DNA of 64,000 nt from Halomonas sp. HL-93 (GCF_900086985.1 NZ_LT593974.1:1550001-1614000), one strand, 5' to 3'. Counted from the stretch's first letter, positions 1-9,575 are shown. Numbers and translations are program-made. The notes: a model not told the origin generated them from the sequence alone.

Positions 1-476
<476 letters not shown>

Positions 477-550
477 TTGCTCCCGCACAACACCAGATAA
501 CTTTTATGAGTGTCGCGCAAGCGGCTCGCAAGCATTTGAAGGGTTTTACT

Positions 551-1300
551 ATGTTGGAAGTCAACGATTTACACGTCACCGTCGAAGGCAACGAAATTCT
601 TAAAGGCCTTTCTCTGACGATCAACGAGGGTGAAGTGCATGCCCTGATGGGTCCTAACGGCGCGGGTAAATCCACGTTGTCAGCAGTGATTGCCGGAAAA
701 GATGGCTACGAAGTCACTCAGGGCAGCATTACCTTCAAAGGCCAGGACGTGCTGGAAATGGAAATTGAAGAGCGCGCCCAGGCAGGCCTGCTGCTGGGTT
801 TCCAGTACCCGGTTGAAATCCCGGGGGTGAAAAATATCTATCTACTTAAAGCAGCGCTCAACGCGCAGCGCGCTGCGCGGGGTGAAGAGGAGCTGCCGGC
901 GCCTGAGTTCATCAAGCTGGTAAAAGAGAAGCTTGGCTTGATGAAGATGGACGCCAGCTTTCTTCAGCGTGCAGTTAACGAAGGCTTTTCTGGCGGTGAG
1001 AAAAAGCGTAATGAAATTCTGCAAATGCTGGTGCTTCAACCCAAGCTCGCCATGCTCGATGAAATTGACTCAGGTCTCGATATCGACGCCATGAAAGTTG
1101 TTGCCGACGGGGTCAACAGCCTGCGCGCCCAAGATCGCGCGATTCTGCTAGTTACCCACTATCAGCGCCTGCTGGATTACATCGTACCGGATAAAGTGCA
1201 TGTACTGGTCGATGGCCGCATTGTTAAATCCGGTGATGCGGAACTTGCCAAAGAACTGGAAGCCAATGGCTACGAAGGCATTGAGGAGTCTGCGGCATGA
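551..1300 (+). CDS. sufC: Fe-S assembly ATPase SufC
   Basis: SufC is the ABC-type ATPase of the SufBC2D scaffold; it drives the conformational change that lets SufB-SufD assemble a cluster. The protein has Walker A (GPNGAGKST), the signature region (FSGGEKKRNE, the Suf-specific variant) and Walker B with the following Glu/Asp (LAMLDEIDSGLD). I place the start at the ATG at 551 (249 residues, starting MLEVNDLHV) because this matches the family length and has a GAAGGG-like site just before it. An upstream in-frame ATG at 506 would add 15 residues that look like leader sequence. The stop codon overlaps the sufD start in an ATGA arrangement, so the two are translationally coupled. Confidence 0.96.
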   Translation: MLEVNDLHVTVEGNEILKGLSLTINEGEVHALMGPNGAGKSTLSAVIAGKDGYEVTQGSITFKGQDVLEMEIEERAQAGLLLGFQYPVEIPGVKNIYLLKAALNAQRAARGEEELPAPEFIKLVKEKLGLMKMDASFLQRAVNEGFSGGEKKRNEILQMLVLQPKLAMLDEIDSGLDIDAMKVVADGVNSLRAQDRAILLVTHYQRLLDYIVPDKVHVLVDGRIVKSGDAELAKELEANGYEGIEESAA

Positions 1301-2637
1301 GCGATACGCAAACGTTCTTGGACACGCTAAAAGCGCGTAGCCAACAGCGCGAAGCAGAGCCAACCTGGATTGCCGCCCGCCGTCAAGCAGGCGCGGCTCG
1401 CTTCGAGGCCATTGGCTTTCCTACGCGCCGCGATGAAGAGTGGAAATATACCGATGTGCGCGCCATTGCTCAGGGTAACTTTGCTTTGGCGGAAAGCGCT
1501 GAGTTTTCCCAGGCCCAGGCAGCCGCGCTGACGCTGCCCCTGGATGCCTATCGCCTAACCTTTGTCGACGGCGTGTTTTCTGCCGCGCTTTCCGATCTGG
1601 AAGCCCTGCCCGATAGCGTGCAGGTTGTGCCGCTCTCTAAAGCGCTTAATGACAACCATGAAGCTGTTGGTGGTCCGCTTGGCCGCCTAACCAGCGTTGA
1701 TTTTTCCGCCTTCGCGGCGCTCAATACGGCGTTTATGGAAGAAGGTGCCGTGGTGCGTATTGCACCGGGCACGGTGGTTGAAAAGCCCATCTTGCTGCAG
1801 TTTCTTTCCCGTGCGGGTTCGCCGGTCATGAGCCACCCACGCATCCTGGTGGAAGCGGGCGGTCGCAGCGAAGCAACGCTGATTGAGCATTACGCGGGTG
1901 AAGCCGATGCGGCTAATTTCACCAATGTGGTGGCTGAATTGATGCTGGATCGTGGGGCTATTTTAAACCACTACAAGCTTCAGGAAGCGCCGCTGGGCGA
2001 TATGCACGTGGCCAGCATTCACGTGGAGCAAAACCGCGACACTCGTTATAGCTCCTACAACCTGAACCTGGGTGGGGCGCTGGTGCGCAACGACCTGATC
2101 AGTGATTTAAATGGCCAGGGTGCAGAAACCAACTTCCTGGGTCTTTTCTTTGGTCAGGGCCGTCAGCACGTGGATAACCACACCAAGGTTAACCATAATG
2201 CGCCGCTGACGTTCTCCAACGAGAACTACAAGGGCATTCTGGATGACCGTGCCCATGGCGTGTTTAACGGCAAGGTGTATGTGAAGCGCGACAGCCAGAA
2301 GATAGAAGGCTTCCAAAGCAACCAAAACCTGCTGCTTTCCGACCGCGCTCACATCGATGCCAAGCCCGAGCTTGAGATCTATGCAGACGACGTCAAATGT
2401 TCGCATGGCACGACCACCGGCCAGCTCGATGAAGAAGCGATTTATGCGCTACGTACCCGTGGCATCGACGAGGCCACGGCCCGCGGTTTGTTGACGCTGG
2501 CGTTTGCCGGTGAAGTGCTGGATCAGGTAGCGCTGGATGCCGTGGCCGAGCGCGTAGAGCTTGCCGTCGCCGGTAAATTGCCAGAGCGCTTTAACCTTGC
2601 CGGGTTGGTAGAAGCAGCGGTTGCGCTCAACGACTAA
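1297..2637 (+). CDS. sufD: Fe-S cluster assembly protein SufD
   Basis: SufD pairs with SufB to form the scaffold heterodimer of the SufBC2D complex and helps iron entry. The 446-residue product has the N-terminal helical part seen in SufD (DEEWKYTDVRAI, a typical SufD/B N-terminal motif) and a C-terminal beta-helix with the conserved VKCSHGTTTGQLDEEAIYAL stretch; the His in KCSHG matches the SufD His needed for cluster formation in E. coli (His360). Its start overlaps the sufC stop by four bases (ATGA). sufS follows after 14 bases. Length is close to E. coli SufD (423). Confidence 0.96.
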   Translation: MSDTQTFLDTLKARSQQREAEPTWIAARRQAGAARFEAIGFPTRRDEEWKYTDVRAIAQGNFALAESAEFSQAQAAALTLPLDAYRLTFVDGVFSAALSDLEALPDSVQVVPLSKALNDNHEAVGGPLGRLTSVDFSAFAALNTAFMEEGAVVRIAPGTVVEKPILLQFLSRAGSPVMSHPRILVEAGGRSEATLIEHYAGEADAANFTNVVAELMLDRGAILNHYKLQEAPLGDMHVASIHVEQNRDTRYSSYNLNLGGALVRNDLISDLNGQGAETNFLGLFFGQGRQHVDNHTKVNHNAPLTFSNENYKGILDDRAHGVFNGKVYVKRDSQKIEGFQSNQNLLLSDRAHIDAKPELEIYADDVKCSHGTTTGQLDEEAIYALRTRGIDEATARGLLTLAFAGEVLDQVALDAVAERVELAVAGKLPERFNLAGLVEAAVALND

Positions 2638-2651
2638 TCAAGGAGCTATCG

Positions 2652-3917
2652 ATGCCCCATACCGTGATTGAGACGCCCTTGGAGCAGGTTAGCGCACGCT
2701 ATGACGTGGCCGCCCTGCGCCGGGAATTCCCGGTGCTTGGCCGGGAAGTTAACGGCAAGCCGCTGATCTACCTGGATAACGCGGCGACCAGCCAGACGCC
2801 ACAGTCCGTAATTGAGGTGTTCAGCGATTATTATTCGCGCTACAACGCCAATATTCACCGTGGCTTGCACACCCTGGCAGATGAAGCCACCGCTGCGTTT
2901 GAGGGGACGCGTCAGCGAGTTAAAGGGTTTCTCAACGCGGAAGACGCACGCCAGATTATCTTTACGCGCGGGACTACCGAAGCGATTAATCTGGTAGCGC
3001 AAAGCTGGGGGCGTACCCAGTTGCATCCAGGGGATGAGGTGTTGATTTCGATGTTAGAGCATCACTCCAACATCGTCCCCTGGCAACTGTTGGCGGCCGA
3101 GCGTGGATTTACCATCAAGGTTATCCCTGTGGACGAGCGCGGTGCGCTGGACATGGGCGCCTACCAAGAGCTATTAAGTGAGCGCACCAAGCTGGTTGCC
3201 GTCAACCACGTGTCCAATGCTTTGGGCACGATCAATCCCGTTAAAGAGATGGCATCGCTGGCCCATCAGGCTGGCGCATTGATCCTCATCGATGGTGCTC
3301 AGGCCGCGCCGCATCAACCAGTGGATGTACAGGACATCGATGCTGATTTCTATGCCTTCTCGGGGCATAAGGTCTACGGGCCTACCGGCGTTGGTGTTCT
3401 GTATGGAAAAAAAGCCCTGCTGGAGGCGATGCCACCTTGGCAAGGCGGCGGTGAGATGATCGATACCGTCTCCTTTGACGTTGGCACTACCTTTGCTGCT
3501 ATTCCACACAAATTCGAGGCAGGTACACCAGCGATTGCCGAAGTGATCGCTTTAGGCCGCGCCCTTGAGTGGATGGAAAGAGTCGGTGTTGAGGCCATAA
3601 GTGCCTGGGAAAGCGTATTGCTTAATCACGCCACCCAGGCAGTCAGCCAAGTCGAAGGGCTGCGTATCCTGGGCACTGCGCCAAACAAAGCGGGAGTGCT
3701 GTCTTTCGTGGTAGACGGGGTCCATGCTCAGGATATTGGACTGTTGATCGACCAGTTGGGCGTGGCGATCCGTACGGGGCATCACTGTGCTCAGCCGCTC
3801 CTGCATCATTTTGGGGTAGAGGCAACGTGCCGGGCGTCGTTTGCCGCGTATAATACTCTGGAAGAGGTAGATACGTTTGTGGCGGCGCTAAATCGCGTCA
3901 TCGGTATGGTGCGCTAA
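2652..3917 (+). CDS. sufS: Cysteine desulfurase SufS
   Basis: A PLP enzyme that removes sulfur from cysteine as a persulfide for the SufBC2D scaffold. The protein is 421 residues. Visible: the PLP-Lys motif AFSGHKVYGPTG (Lys240), the conserved EHHSN segment (about 136-140), and the catalytic Cys in RTGHHCAQPLL (Cys379). The long spacing of this loop and the motif type are those of group II desulfurases (SufS/CsdA) rather than IscS. Start has an AGGAG ribosome site nine bases upstream. No sufE or sufU lies downstream in this window; sufT follows after 8 bases, so a sulfur acceptor protein must be coded elsewhere or upstream. Confidence 0.96.
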   Translation: MPHTVIETPLEQVSARYDVAALRREFPVLGREVNGKPLIYLDNAATSQTPQSVIEVFSDYYSRYNANIHRGLHTLADEATAAFEGTRQRVKGFLNAEDARQIIFTRGTTEAINLVAQSWGRTQLHPGDEVLISMLEHHSNIVPWQLLAAERGFTIKVIPVDERGALDMGAYQELLSERTKLVAVNHVSNALGTINPVKEMASLAHQAGALILIDGAQAAPHQPVDVQDIDADFYAFSGHKVYGPTGVGVLYGKKALLEAMPPWQGGGEMIDTVSFDVGTTFAAIPHKFEAGTPAIAEVIALGRALEWMERVGVEAISAWESVLLNHATQAVSQVEGLRILGTAPNKAGVLSFVVDGVHAQDIGLLIDQLGVAIRTGHHCAQPLLHHFGVEATCRASFAAYNTLEEVDTFVAALNRVIGMVR

Positions 3918-3925
3918 GGGAGCTT

Positions 3926-4495
3926 ATGGATATCGAGCAAGTAGCCAGTCTGCAGCGTGGGCAAAGCTTACCGCTTCAACGCGATGTGGAGGCGATCGCA
4001 ATTCCGTTTGGCAGCACTGAACAGCTTGCGGAAGACAGCGTTGTCAGCGTCATGCAAGCGAAGGGCAGTACGGTCAGTGTTGGCTTTGAAGGGCGGTTGT
4101 TTTTAATTGAGGGCAGTAACCTTGATGCGTTAGGGCTCCCGCCGCTGCCTCGGCCGACGCTGCACGAGAACGCTACGGAAGACGAAATCGAACAGTTCGT
4201 CTGGGATCAGCTGCGGACGTGCTTCGACCCGGAAATACCGGTCAATATTGTCGATCTGGGGCTGGTTTACGGCTGCCGAATTGAGCGGCTGATCAGCGGA
4301 GAGCGTATGGTGACCATTCGCATGACGCTCACCGCCCCCGGCTGCGGCATGGGCGATGTTATCGCCGCCGATGCGCGTAATAAGATTCTAGGCGCGCCGC
4401 AAATCAGCAAGGTGCATACCGAGATTGTCTTCAGCCCGCCCTGGAGCCGTGACATGATGAGCGAAGAGGCGAAGCTTGAGCTGGGTATGTTTTAA
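3926..4495 (+). CDS. sufT: Putative Fe-S cluster assembly protein SufT
   Basis: SufT belongs to the DUF59/MIP18 family and helps Fe-S protein maturation; its exact reaction is not settled. The 189-residue product has an N-terminal SufT-specific region (about 1-85) and the DUF59 domain with DPEIPVNIVDLGLVYG and the Cys-bearing motif TAPGCGMG (about 140), which is the only strongly conserved Cys in the family. It closes the suf operon, starting 8 bases after sufS with GGGAG before the ATG. The match in length and motif order with the SufT family is good. Confidence 0.92.
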   Translation: MDIEQVASLQRGQSLPLQRDVEAIAIPFGSTEQLAEDSVVSVMQAKGSTVSVGFEGRLFLIEGSNLDALGLPPLPRPTLHENATEDEIEQFVWDQLRTCFDPEIPVNIVDLGLVYGCRIERLISGERMVTIRMTLTAPGCGMGDVIAADARNKILGAPQISKVHTEIVFSPPWSRDMMSEEAKLELGMF

Positions 4496-4514
4496 CCGCG
4501 GGACGGTACGCTAG

Positions 4515-5195
4515 ATGCGTACACCGCTGATCAAATGGGTGTCGCGCATGTTAATGTCGCTAGGAGCGTTACTGCTGCTGGCGACTTTGCTATTTGTGGG
4601 TGGCAATCTGTGGGTGTTGGGACGAACGGCCCCTTACATCCATGAGCAGCTTTCCCAGTGTGTACCCGCCGAGGTGGGGGTGGTGTTTGGTACATCGCAC
4701 TGGACGCGCAGCGGCATGCGAAATCCTCACTTCCATGCAAGAATGCGCACCGCCGCTCGCTTGGTTGACCAGCAAAAAGTACAACACCTGCTGCTTTCTG
4801 GCGACAACCGCACTCAGGCCTACAATGAACCGCGCGCCATGTGGCGTGACTTATCCCGCCGCGGCGTTGCCCCCGAGCAGTTGACCATGGATTTTGCGGG
4901 TTTCAGCACCTACGACACCCTGTCGAGAGCGCGCGATGTTTTTCAGTTAGACAAAGCGGTATTGATTACGCAGGACTGGCATTTGCCCAGAGCGATATAT
5001 ATCGCCCAGGCTTTGGGCATGCAAGTCACTGGCTGCGTCGCGGCAGAGCACGACGGAGCGGGTGGCTGGCACGTGCTAATGCGTGAGTGGGCAGCTAGGG
5101 TGGCAACGCTCGGTGATTTATATATCTGGGATCGTGAGCCTTACTTTTTAGGCCCACCTGAACCTATTCAAAGCTTGCCCGCCCGCACTGATTAG
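4515..5195 (+). CDS. SanA/YdcF-family (DUF218) envelope protein
   Basis: A 226-residue protein with one N-terminal membrane segment (about 12-34) followed by a DUF218 domain. The motif VVFGTSHWTRSGMRNPHFH, then LLLSGDN and QDWHLPRA, is the pattern of SanA of E. coli (vancomycin exclusion at high temperature), so it is likely a membrane-anchored periplasmic protein that affects envelope permeability. The biochemical activity of this family is unknown. It starts 19 bases after sufT and may ride on the suf transcript, but the functions look unrelated. Its last four bases overlap the end of the convergent gene at 5192-5638. Confidence 0.82.
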   Translation: MRTPLIKWVSRMLMSLGALLLLATLLFVGGNLWVLGRTAPYIHEQLSQCVPAEVGVVFGTSHWTRSGMRNPHFHARMRTAARLVDQQKVQHLLLSGDNRTQAYNEPRAMWRDLSRRGVAPEQLTMDFAGFSTYDTLSRARDVFQLDKAVLITQDWHLPRAIYIAQALGMQVTGCVAAEHDGAGGWHVLMREWAARVATLGDLYIWDREPYFLGPPEPIQSLPARTD

Positions 5196-5638
5196 CTGCG
5201 AGTCTTGCGCTTTTGTAGCTCGTATAGCTCGCGGATAAGCTTACGACAGCCTTTCATGCACTCTTCTACAACTGGTTCAATGGGGGCCGGTAATGGATGG
5301 GTAAAGAGCGTTGATAGAGCCTGCATTAAGACACGTTCCTGCTCTAATAACTCATTGATCAGCACCTGGCTGTCGTTACCGACAAAGCTTTTTAAGCGAC
5401 TCCACAGCCATAAAAAATCATCCCGCTCGACGTCGGCGTCGCGGGGCAGCATCTTTAGATGTGTCCGTGCCAGCTCTTGTAGCTGATGCATGGTTTCCAA
5501 GCGTGCGGTGTAATGCGGCTTCAATGCCTCGCGCAGGGAAGGGCGCAGGCGTTCGATATTGTCCTGAAAATAATCAATACTGTCGGCGAGCGCTTCCAGT
5601 GCGCTGTCCATCGCCACTTGGCGATTGTCGAGAAACAT
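5192..5638 (-). CDS. Hypothetical all-helical protein
   Basis: I do not recognise this 148-residue protein. It has no signal peptide or membrane segment, is rich in Leu, Glu and Arg, and reads as a series of amphipathic helices (for example SALEALADSIDYFQDN and ELLEQERVLMQALS), so a helical bundle is likely. There are two cysteines, only one of them near the C-terminal helix (EECMKGCRKL holds both). A strong AAGGAGG site lies 10 bases before the ATG, which supports a real gene. It is downstream of rimK on the same strand after a gap of about 90 bases and converges with the SanA-like gene with a 4-base overlap. Confidence 0.65.
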   Translation of the reverse strand: MFLDNRQVAMDSALEALADSIDYFQDNIERLRPSLREALKPHYTARLETMHQLQELARTHLKMLPRDADVERDDFLWLWSRLKSFVGNDSQVLINELLEQERVLMQALSTLFTHPLPAPIEPVVEECMKGCRKLIRELYELQKRKTRS

Positions 5639-5726
5639 GAGCGTCTACCTCCTTCGGTGACGCAGATTGTGGCGGGGGCGCGTTGGATTTGCCACCCCCC
5701 TGGCGAATTATTTTTACGATGACCGA

Positions 5727-6635
5727 TTAACCTTTAGGCTTAGGCGGTGCCTTGCGCGCCGGCATGGCATTTTTTTCAATATGCTCAATAATCATGCTGG
5801 CAATGTCTTTGCCTGTAGCGCGCTCTATGCCCTGCAAGCCGGGTGAGGAATTAACCTCCATGATCACTGGGCCATGGTTAGAGCGCAGCAAATCAACACC
5901 GGCAACCCGCAACCCCATGGCCTTAGCCGCACGGATGGCCGTCGAGCGTTCTTCCGGTGTGATCCGAATCAAGCTGGCTGTTCCCCCGCGATGTAGGTTC
6001 GAGCGAAACTCGCCATCGGCCGCCTGACGCTTCATGGAGGCGACCACTTTATCGCCGATCACGAAACAACGAATATCGGCGCCGCGTGCTTCTTTAATGT
6101 ATTCCTGAACCATGATGTTGGCCTTCATGCCCATAAAAGCCTGAATGACCGATTCAGCCGCTTGGTTGGTTTCGGCTAATACCACGCCAATCCCTTGGGT
6201 GCCTTCCAGCAGCTTGATAACCAGCGGTGCACCTTTCACCATGGTGATGAGATCGGGAATATCGTCGGGGGAGTGAGCAAAGCCGGTAATCGGTAGGCCC
6301 AGCCCTTTACGCGACAGCAGTTGCAGGGAGCGCAGTTTATCCCGCGAACGCGTAATCGAGACGTTATCATTAATAACGTAGGTGCCCATCATTTCAAATT
6401 GGCGAAGTACCGCACAGCCATAAAAGGTGACGGATGAGCCAATACGCGGAATAACCGCGTCGAAAGGCTCGATCTCTTCGCCCTTATAGTGAATCGACGG
6501 GTGGTGGGAGGCAATGCTCATATAGCAGCGCAGCGTGTCGACTACCCGCGCGGTGTGTCCACGACCTTCAGCCGCTTCCACTAGGCGGCGAGTAGAGTAG
6601 AGATTGCGATTACGAGAAAGCAAAGCGATGTGCAT
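5727..6635 (-). CDS. rimK: Ribosomal protein S6--L-glutamate ligase RimK
   Basis: RimK is an ATP-grasp ligase that adds glutamate residues to the C-terminus of ribosomal protein S6. The product is 302 residues, as in E. coli (300). Seen: an N-terminal MHIALLSRN lead, the ATP-grasp segment [19 protein letters not shown], the glycine loop [11 protein letters not shown], the metal-binding end [15 protein letters not shown]. Start has GGAG upstream. It lies 63 bases after rimB on the same strand; rimB-rimK pairs are known in pseudomonads, where RimB modulates RimK. Confidence 0.94.
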   Translation of the reverse strand: MHIALLSRNRNLYSTRRLVEAAEGRGHTARVVDTLRCYMSIASHHPSIHYKGEEIEPFDAVIPRIGSSVTFYGCAVLRQFEMMGTYVINDNVSITRSRDKLRSLQLLSRKGLGLPITGFAHSPDDIPDLITMVKGAPLVIKLLEGTQGIGVVLAETNQAAESVIQAFMGMKANIMVQEYIKEARGADIRCFVIGDKVVASMKRQAADGEFRSNLHRGGTASLIRITPEERSTAIRAAKAMGLRVAGVDLLRSNHGPVIMEVNSSPGLQGIERATGKDIASMIIEHIEKNAMPARKAPPKPKG

Positions 6636-6698
6636 GCGAAACTCCAGGCCTAGTCGAAGGGGTTAGTGGAAACATTGGTGAAAAAACAGCGTGGTACC

Positions 6699-7139
6699 TT
6701 AGGGTTCGCCGTGTAAAAACGCAGCGCCCGGCGCCACCAGTAAACGCCGCATCGCGCGGCGTCCTAGCAGCATGGGGTGGCGCATATTACTGCGGTCGGT
6801 CAGGCTTAACTCAACCGGAAAATTAAGCTCGCCCATGCGCATGGGGGTACGGATAATATAACGCCACTCAGCGTGCCCGTTCGAGCTGGTCACCCGGCGA
6901 CGATCATGTAAATGCACCTTCAATCGGTGAGCGGGGGTGTCAGGCCCGCCACTATGGGTGGTAAAACTGACCCATAGCTGCCCATGCTCATCTTCATGCG
7001 CCTCAATCTCCTCAGCATGAAGTGCTGAGGTACGCGCACCGGTGTCTGCTTTGCAGCATAGATGAAGCGCCAAGTCAGGCAAATAAACCATTTCACGGCG
7101 GCCAATTACCGCTTTGGCCAGGTATGGGAGTTCTTTCAA
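6699..7139 (-). CDS. rimB: RimB-like retropepsin family protein (ATP-dependent zinc protease family)
   Basis: Small protein of the family once called ATP-dependent zinc proteases, now seen as retropepsin-like. The active-site type motif KADTGARTSALHAEEI is clear, and the C-terminal MLLGRRAMR segment matches the second conserved block. In Pseudomonas the homologue RimB works with RimK on ribosomal protein S6. The start is uncertain: the longest frame begins with GTG at 7145, but AAGGAG directly abuts that codon; a TTG at 7139 has the same site at a proper 5-base distance, so I use 7139. It lies just upstream of rimK. No rimA was seen. Confidence 0.85.
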   Translation of the reverse strand: MKELPYLAKAVIGRREMVYLPDLALHLCCKADTGARTSALHAEEIEAHEDEHGQLWVSFTTHSGGPDTPAHRLKVHLHDRRRVTSSNGHAEWRYIIRTPMRMGELNFPVELSLTDRSNMRHPMLLGRRAMRRLLVAPGAAFLHGEP

Positions 7140-7215
7140 AACCACTCCTTAGGAAGCCGATAATTAACGATCGTGCCCTTCACGTTAATCGGACGTTCCA
7201 TTGCATCATCAATAA

Positions 7216-8262
7216 TCAACCCAAGGGTTGGCCGCTTCGAGCCGAAAGGTCGGCCACGCGGGCGTGGATCGTTGAGCCGTCGGGCGCGTCACGCAGGGCC
7301 ATCAGTATTGGTAAGCGTAGCCGGGGAATTAGCGCCAAGTCTCTCACCACGGCAATAAAATCGGTACGCTCGTCATCCGCCAGACGCGACAGAAAAAGCG
7401 GCAACCGTTCGCCGTCTTCCAGATGTGGCCAGCCTCGCCCTGCCATCGCGGCCAGCACGTCGGGACCACTGGTCGTCTCATCGCGAAGTAACTGGGTATA
7501 CCAATTACCTGCCTCGTGAGTGACGGTAGCACCTACTGCGCGCACGCAGGCGCATAGCATTTCAAGGTCACCTGCGATGATGGCCTGTTCGCCCCTTCGA
7601 CGCAATGCGGCGACCAAACCGCTGGTGAGTGCCTGATGCTCCAGACAGAGACAAAATGCCTGAGCAACCTCTGTGGGTAAATAAGCCAATTGGGTGGCCA
7701 GCCGTTCAGCAATGTCGTTATCCATACGGATAACCACGTCGGCGATGCCCTGTAACCCCAACTGCTGCCAGTCTAGCGTCTCTGGGTCGCGTAGGTAGGC
7801 GACGACGGGTTCAAAATGTTGGCTCGCAGGCAGCTTAAGGTCATAGGTTGCACGGGCATTGAGCATCGCCTGAAAATGAGCGCTCGGCGTAAAAGCGAGC
7901 GGGTTGTCCTTCATCAGGTTATCAACCTCAGGGGCTCGTTCTTGGCCTAGCTGCGAGACATTGCGGCCAAGGGTTTCGATCAACCGGTTTAAAAACGCAT
8001 CGCGCTGGGCGGGCACCAGATGGCCTTCCTCGTCCAGCGGCAGGGCCAGGAACCAGATCGCCGGCTCCGGCATATCCCCAAGCCGAAACACAATGGCCAC
8101 GCGCGCTTGGCTTTGCCAAGGGGCGGGCCAAGGGCTCTGCGCGTTTTCTAACTGGCGCAGCGCGTTATCTGAGCACGCCGTTACACGGCGACCCATATGA
8201 TAAAACGACACGCTGGCCCCGCTGCGCTGAAAGAACTCGTCTAGGGTGCGAATTGGTTGCAT
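7216..8262 (-). CDS. DUF3549 family protein
   Basis: A 348-residue soluble protein that I assign to DUF3549, a family found in Pseudomonas, Halomonas and related gammaproteobacteria, from its N-terminus (IRTLDEFFQRSGA, then YHMGRRVTAC) and overall length. Function is unknown. The N-terminal 125 residues look globular with a Trp-rich core (ALPLDEEGHLVP), the rest is mostly helical with repeated Leu/Ala-rich helices. Its ATG has AGGAAAGG upstream. It is upstream of rimB-rimK on the same strand (gap about 75 bases), so the three could share a transcript. Confidence 0.8.
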   Translation of the reverse strand: MQPIRTLDEFFQRSGASVSFYHMGRRVTACSDNALRQLENAQSPWPAPWQSQARVAIVFRLGDMPEPAIWFLALPLDEEGHLVPAQRDAFLNRLIETLGRNVSQLGQERAPEVDNLMKDNPLAFTPSAHFQAMLNARATYDLKLPASQHFEPVVAYLRDPETLDWQQLGLQGIADVVIRMDNDIAERLATQLAYLPTEVAQAFCLCLEHQALTSGLVAALRRRGEQAIIAGDLEMLCACVRAVGATVTHEAGNWYTQLLRDETTSGPDVLAAMAGRGWPHLEDGERLPLFLSRLADDERTDFIAVVRDLALIPRLRLPILMALRDAPDGSTIHARVADLSARSGQPLG

Positions 8263-8420
8263 AACGTCCTTTCCTGTTGCAAGCCTGCACTCTACCTTGC
8301 GGATAGCAGCCTGTCAGCCGTAGGCATTGATAATATCACGCCTTTTTTACTATCTGGTTAAAAATTAGACAGTCACCCGTAACCCGCATGAGAACCGCGG
8401 ATGCGACACATTTCCATAGC

Positions 8421-8463
8421 TTATCCACAGTCTCTTGCAAGTTTTCTGTGAGTCTGTGAATAA
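8421..8463. promoter_or_regulatory. Pair of DnaA-box-like 9-mers
   Basis: The intergenic space between the divergent DUF3549 and yqcC genes (8263-8551) carries TTATCCACA at 8421-8429, the perfect consensus DnaA box, and TGTGAATAA at 8455-8463, the complement of TTATTCACA, one base off the consensus. They face each other 25 bases apart. This is far too little for a replication origin by itself and no dnaA, gyrB or gidA genes are near. It could be a DnaA-titrating or DnaA-regulated promoter region, or chance. Confidence 0.35.
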
Positions 8464-8551
8464 CGGGGGCCGTCGGTGGGTGAGTGGCAACTCGGGGACA
8501 GAGTTGGGATAATATATTTAACCCATACGACAGATTTAACTTAGGTGGTTT

Positions 8552-8884
8552 ATGAGCGTCCATCAACAGCTTCACACTGCGCTTCTTGAGCTTGAAGCTA
8601 CCTTAAAAGCCGCCAATCTATGGCGCATGCCGGCACCAGAGGCTGCGGCCTTTTCCAGCCAGCAGCCGTTCTGTATCGATACGATGTCGCTGCTCCAATG
8701 GCTGCGTTTTGTGTTTATTGCTCGGTTAAACACGTTAGCTGAAGCAGGTGGGCCAATGCCGGCCAAATGTGATGTGGCGCCGGCTATAGCGGCGCATCTT
8801 AAGCAGGAGAACGTACGAGCCAGCGATTATTTGTTGGTGGTTAGGGCCGTTGAGCGCATTGATCAGCTGGTTACCGATAACTAA
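8552..8884 (+). CDS. yqcC: YqcC family protein (DUF446)
   Basis: A 110-residue soluble helical protein of the YqcC/DUF446 family, recognised by LLELEATLKAANLW near the N-terminus and the central FCIDTMSLLQWLRFVFIARL block, which is the hallmark of the family. Function is unknown. The family is about 105-110 residues, so this is full length. In other gammaproteobacteria yqcC often sits next to a tRNA pseudouridine synthase (truC); here it stands alone between divergent DUF3549 and convergent ompW genes. Confidence 0.88.
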   Translation: MSVHQQLHTALLELEATLKAANLWRMPAPEAAAFSSQQPFCIDTMSLLQWLRFVFIARLNTLAEAGGPMPAKCDVAPAIAAHLKQENVRASDYLLVVRAVERIDQLVTDN

Positions 8885-8888
8885 TGAA

Positions 8889-8918
8889 ATCGCCCCTGAC
8901 CACTTATCAGAGGGCGAT
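8889..8918. terminator. Hairpin between convergent yqcC and ompW
   Basis: ATCGCCC (8889-8895) pairs with GGGCGAT (8912-8918), extended by CTGA/TCAG with a one-base bulge. It lies between the ends of yqcC and ompW. No run of T follows on either strand, so it is a stem-loop that may stop transcription from both sides rather than a classic intrinsic terminator. Confidence 0.5.
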
Positions 8919-8948
8919 GGCCGTTAGATGTACTGTCTGTCTGCCTAT

Positions 8949-9575
8949 TTAAAAACGATAGCTGATGCCTCCCATTACCACCACGGGATCAATGTCTACG
9001 CTACCGGCTGACTCTCCGTTGATGGTGGCATCGCTGTCGATATCGATGTACCAGGCGGCTGCGTTCAACGCCCAGTGATCATCAATCAGCAAGTCAACGC
9101 CCACTTGGCCTGCAACTCCCCATGAATCCTCCAAGGACAGCGAAGCTCCGATATCGGTCTTTTCGTCAGAGAAATGTGTGTAATTGACGCCAACTCCCAG
9201 GTAGGGCTGAACGCGGGCATTGCTGCCGCCTAATGGGTAATATTGGAAGGTCAGCGTAGGCGGAAGGTGCTTGGTCGACCCGTCTGTAACGCCATCGACC
9301 TGTAAGTCGTGCTTAAAGGGCAGGGCAGCTAGCAGCTCGACACCTAAGGTGTCGTGAAAGCGGTAGCCCAGCGTAAAGGCGGGCCCGCTTTCCGAGTCTA
9401 CGTGTACATCAGCGCCGCCTAGCAGCTCGCCATTATCGCTGGTGGGGGCAACCTTGGCGATGCCAAGGCGGGTGAAAAAATCGCCTTCCCCATAAGCAAA
9501 GCTGGCGCCGCTGAAGGTAAGTGTGGCGGTCGATAGGCTGATTGCGACAATGTGACGAGGTTTGATGTTGCGCAT
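8949..9575 (-). CDS. ompW: OmpW family outer membrane protein
   Basis: An eight-strand beta-barrel porin of the OmpW family, implicated in passage of small hydrophobic molecules and in stress response. From the ATG at 9575 (AGGAG about 8 bases upstream) the product is 208 residues with a signal peptide ending around SFAYGEGDFF. Seen: the N-terminal strand GDFFTRLGIAKVAP, the central LGVELLAALPFKHDL and LPPTLTFQYYP, PYLGVGVNYTHF, and the C-terminal strand ending in SYRF with terminal Phe as expected for outer membrane proteins. A longer frame to 9608 exists but lacks a ribosome site. A possible Anr/FNR site lies upstream. Confidence 0.9.
   Translation of the reverse strand: MRNIKPRHIVAISLSTATLTFSGASFAYGEGDFFTRLGIAKVAPTSDNGELLGGADVHVDSESGPAFTLGYRFHDTLGVELLAALPFKHDLQVDGVTDGSTKHLPPTLTFQYYPLGGSNARVQPYLGVGVNYTHFSDEKTDIGASLSLEDSWGVAGQVGVDLLIDDHWALNAAAWYIDIDSDATINGESAGSVDIDPVVVMGGISYRF

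Noticed and set aside
8336..8575. 79-codon minus-strand frame before yqcC
   Set aside because: It runs over the yqcC start and the DnaA-like boxes and has no recognisable protein features.
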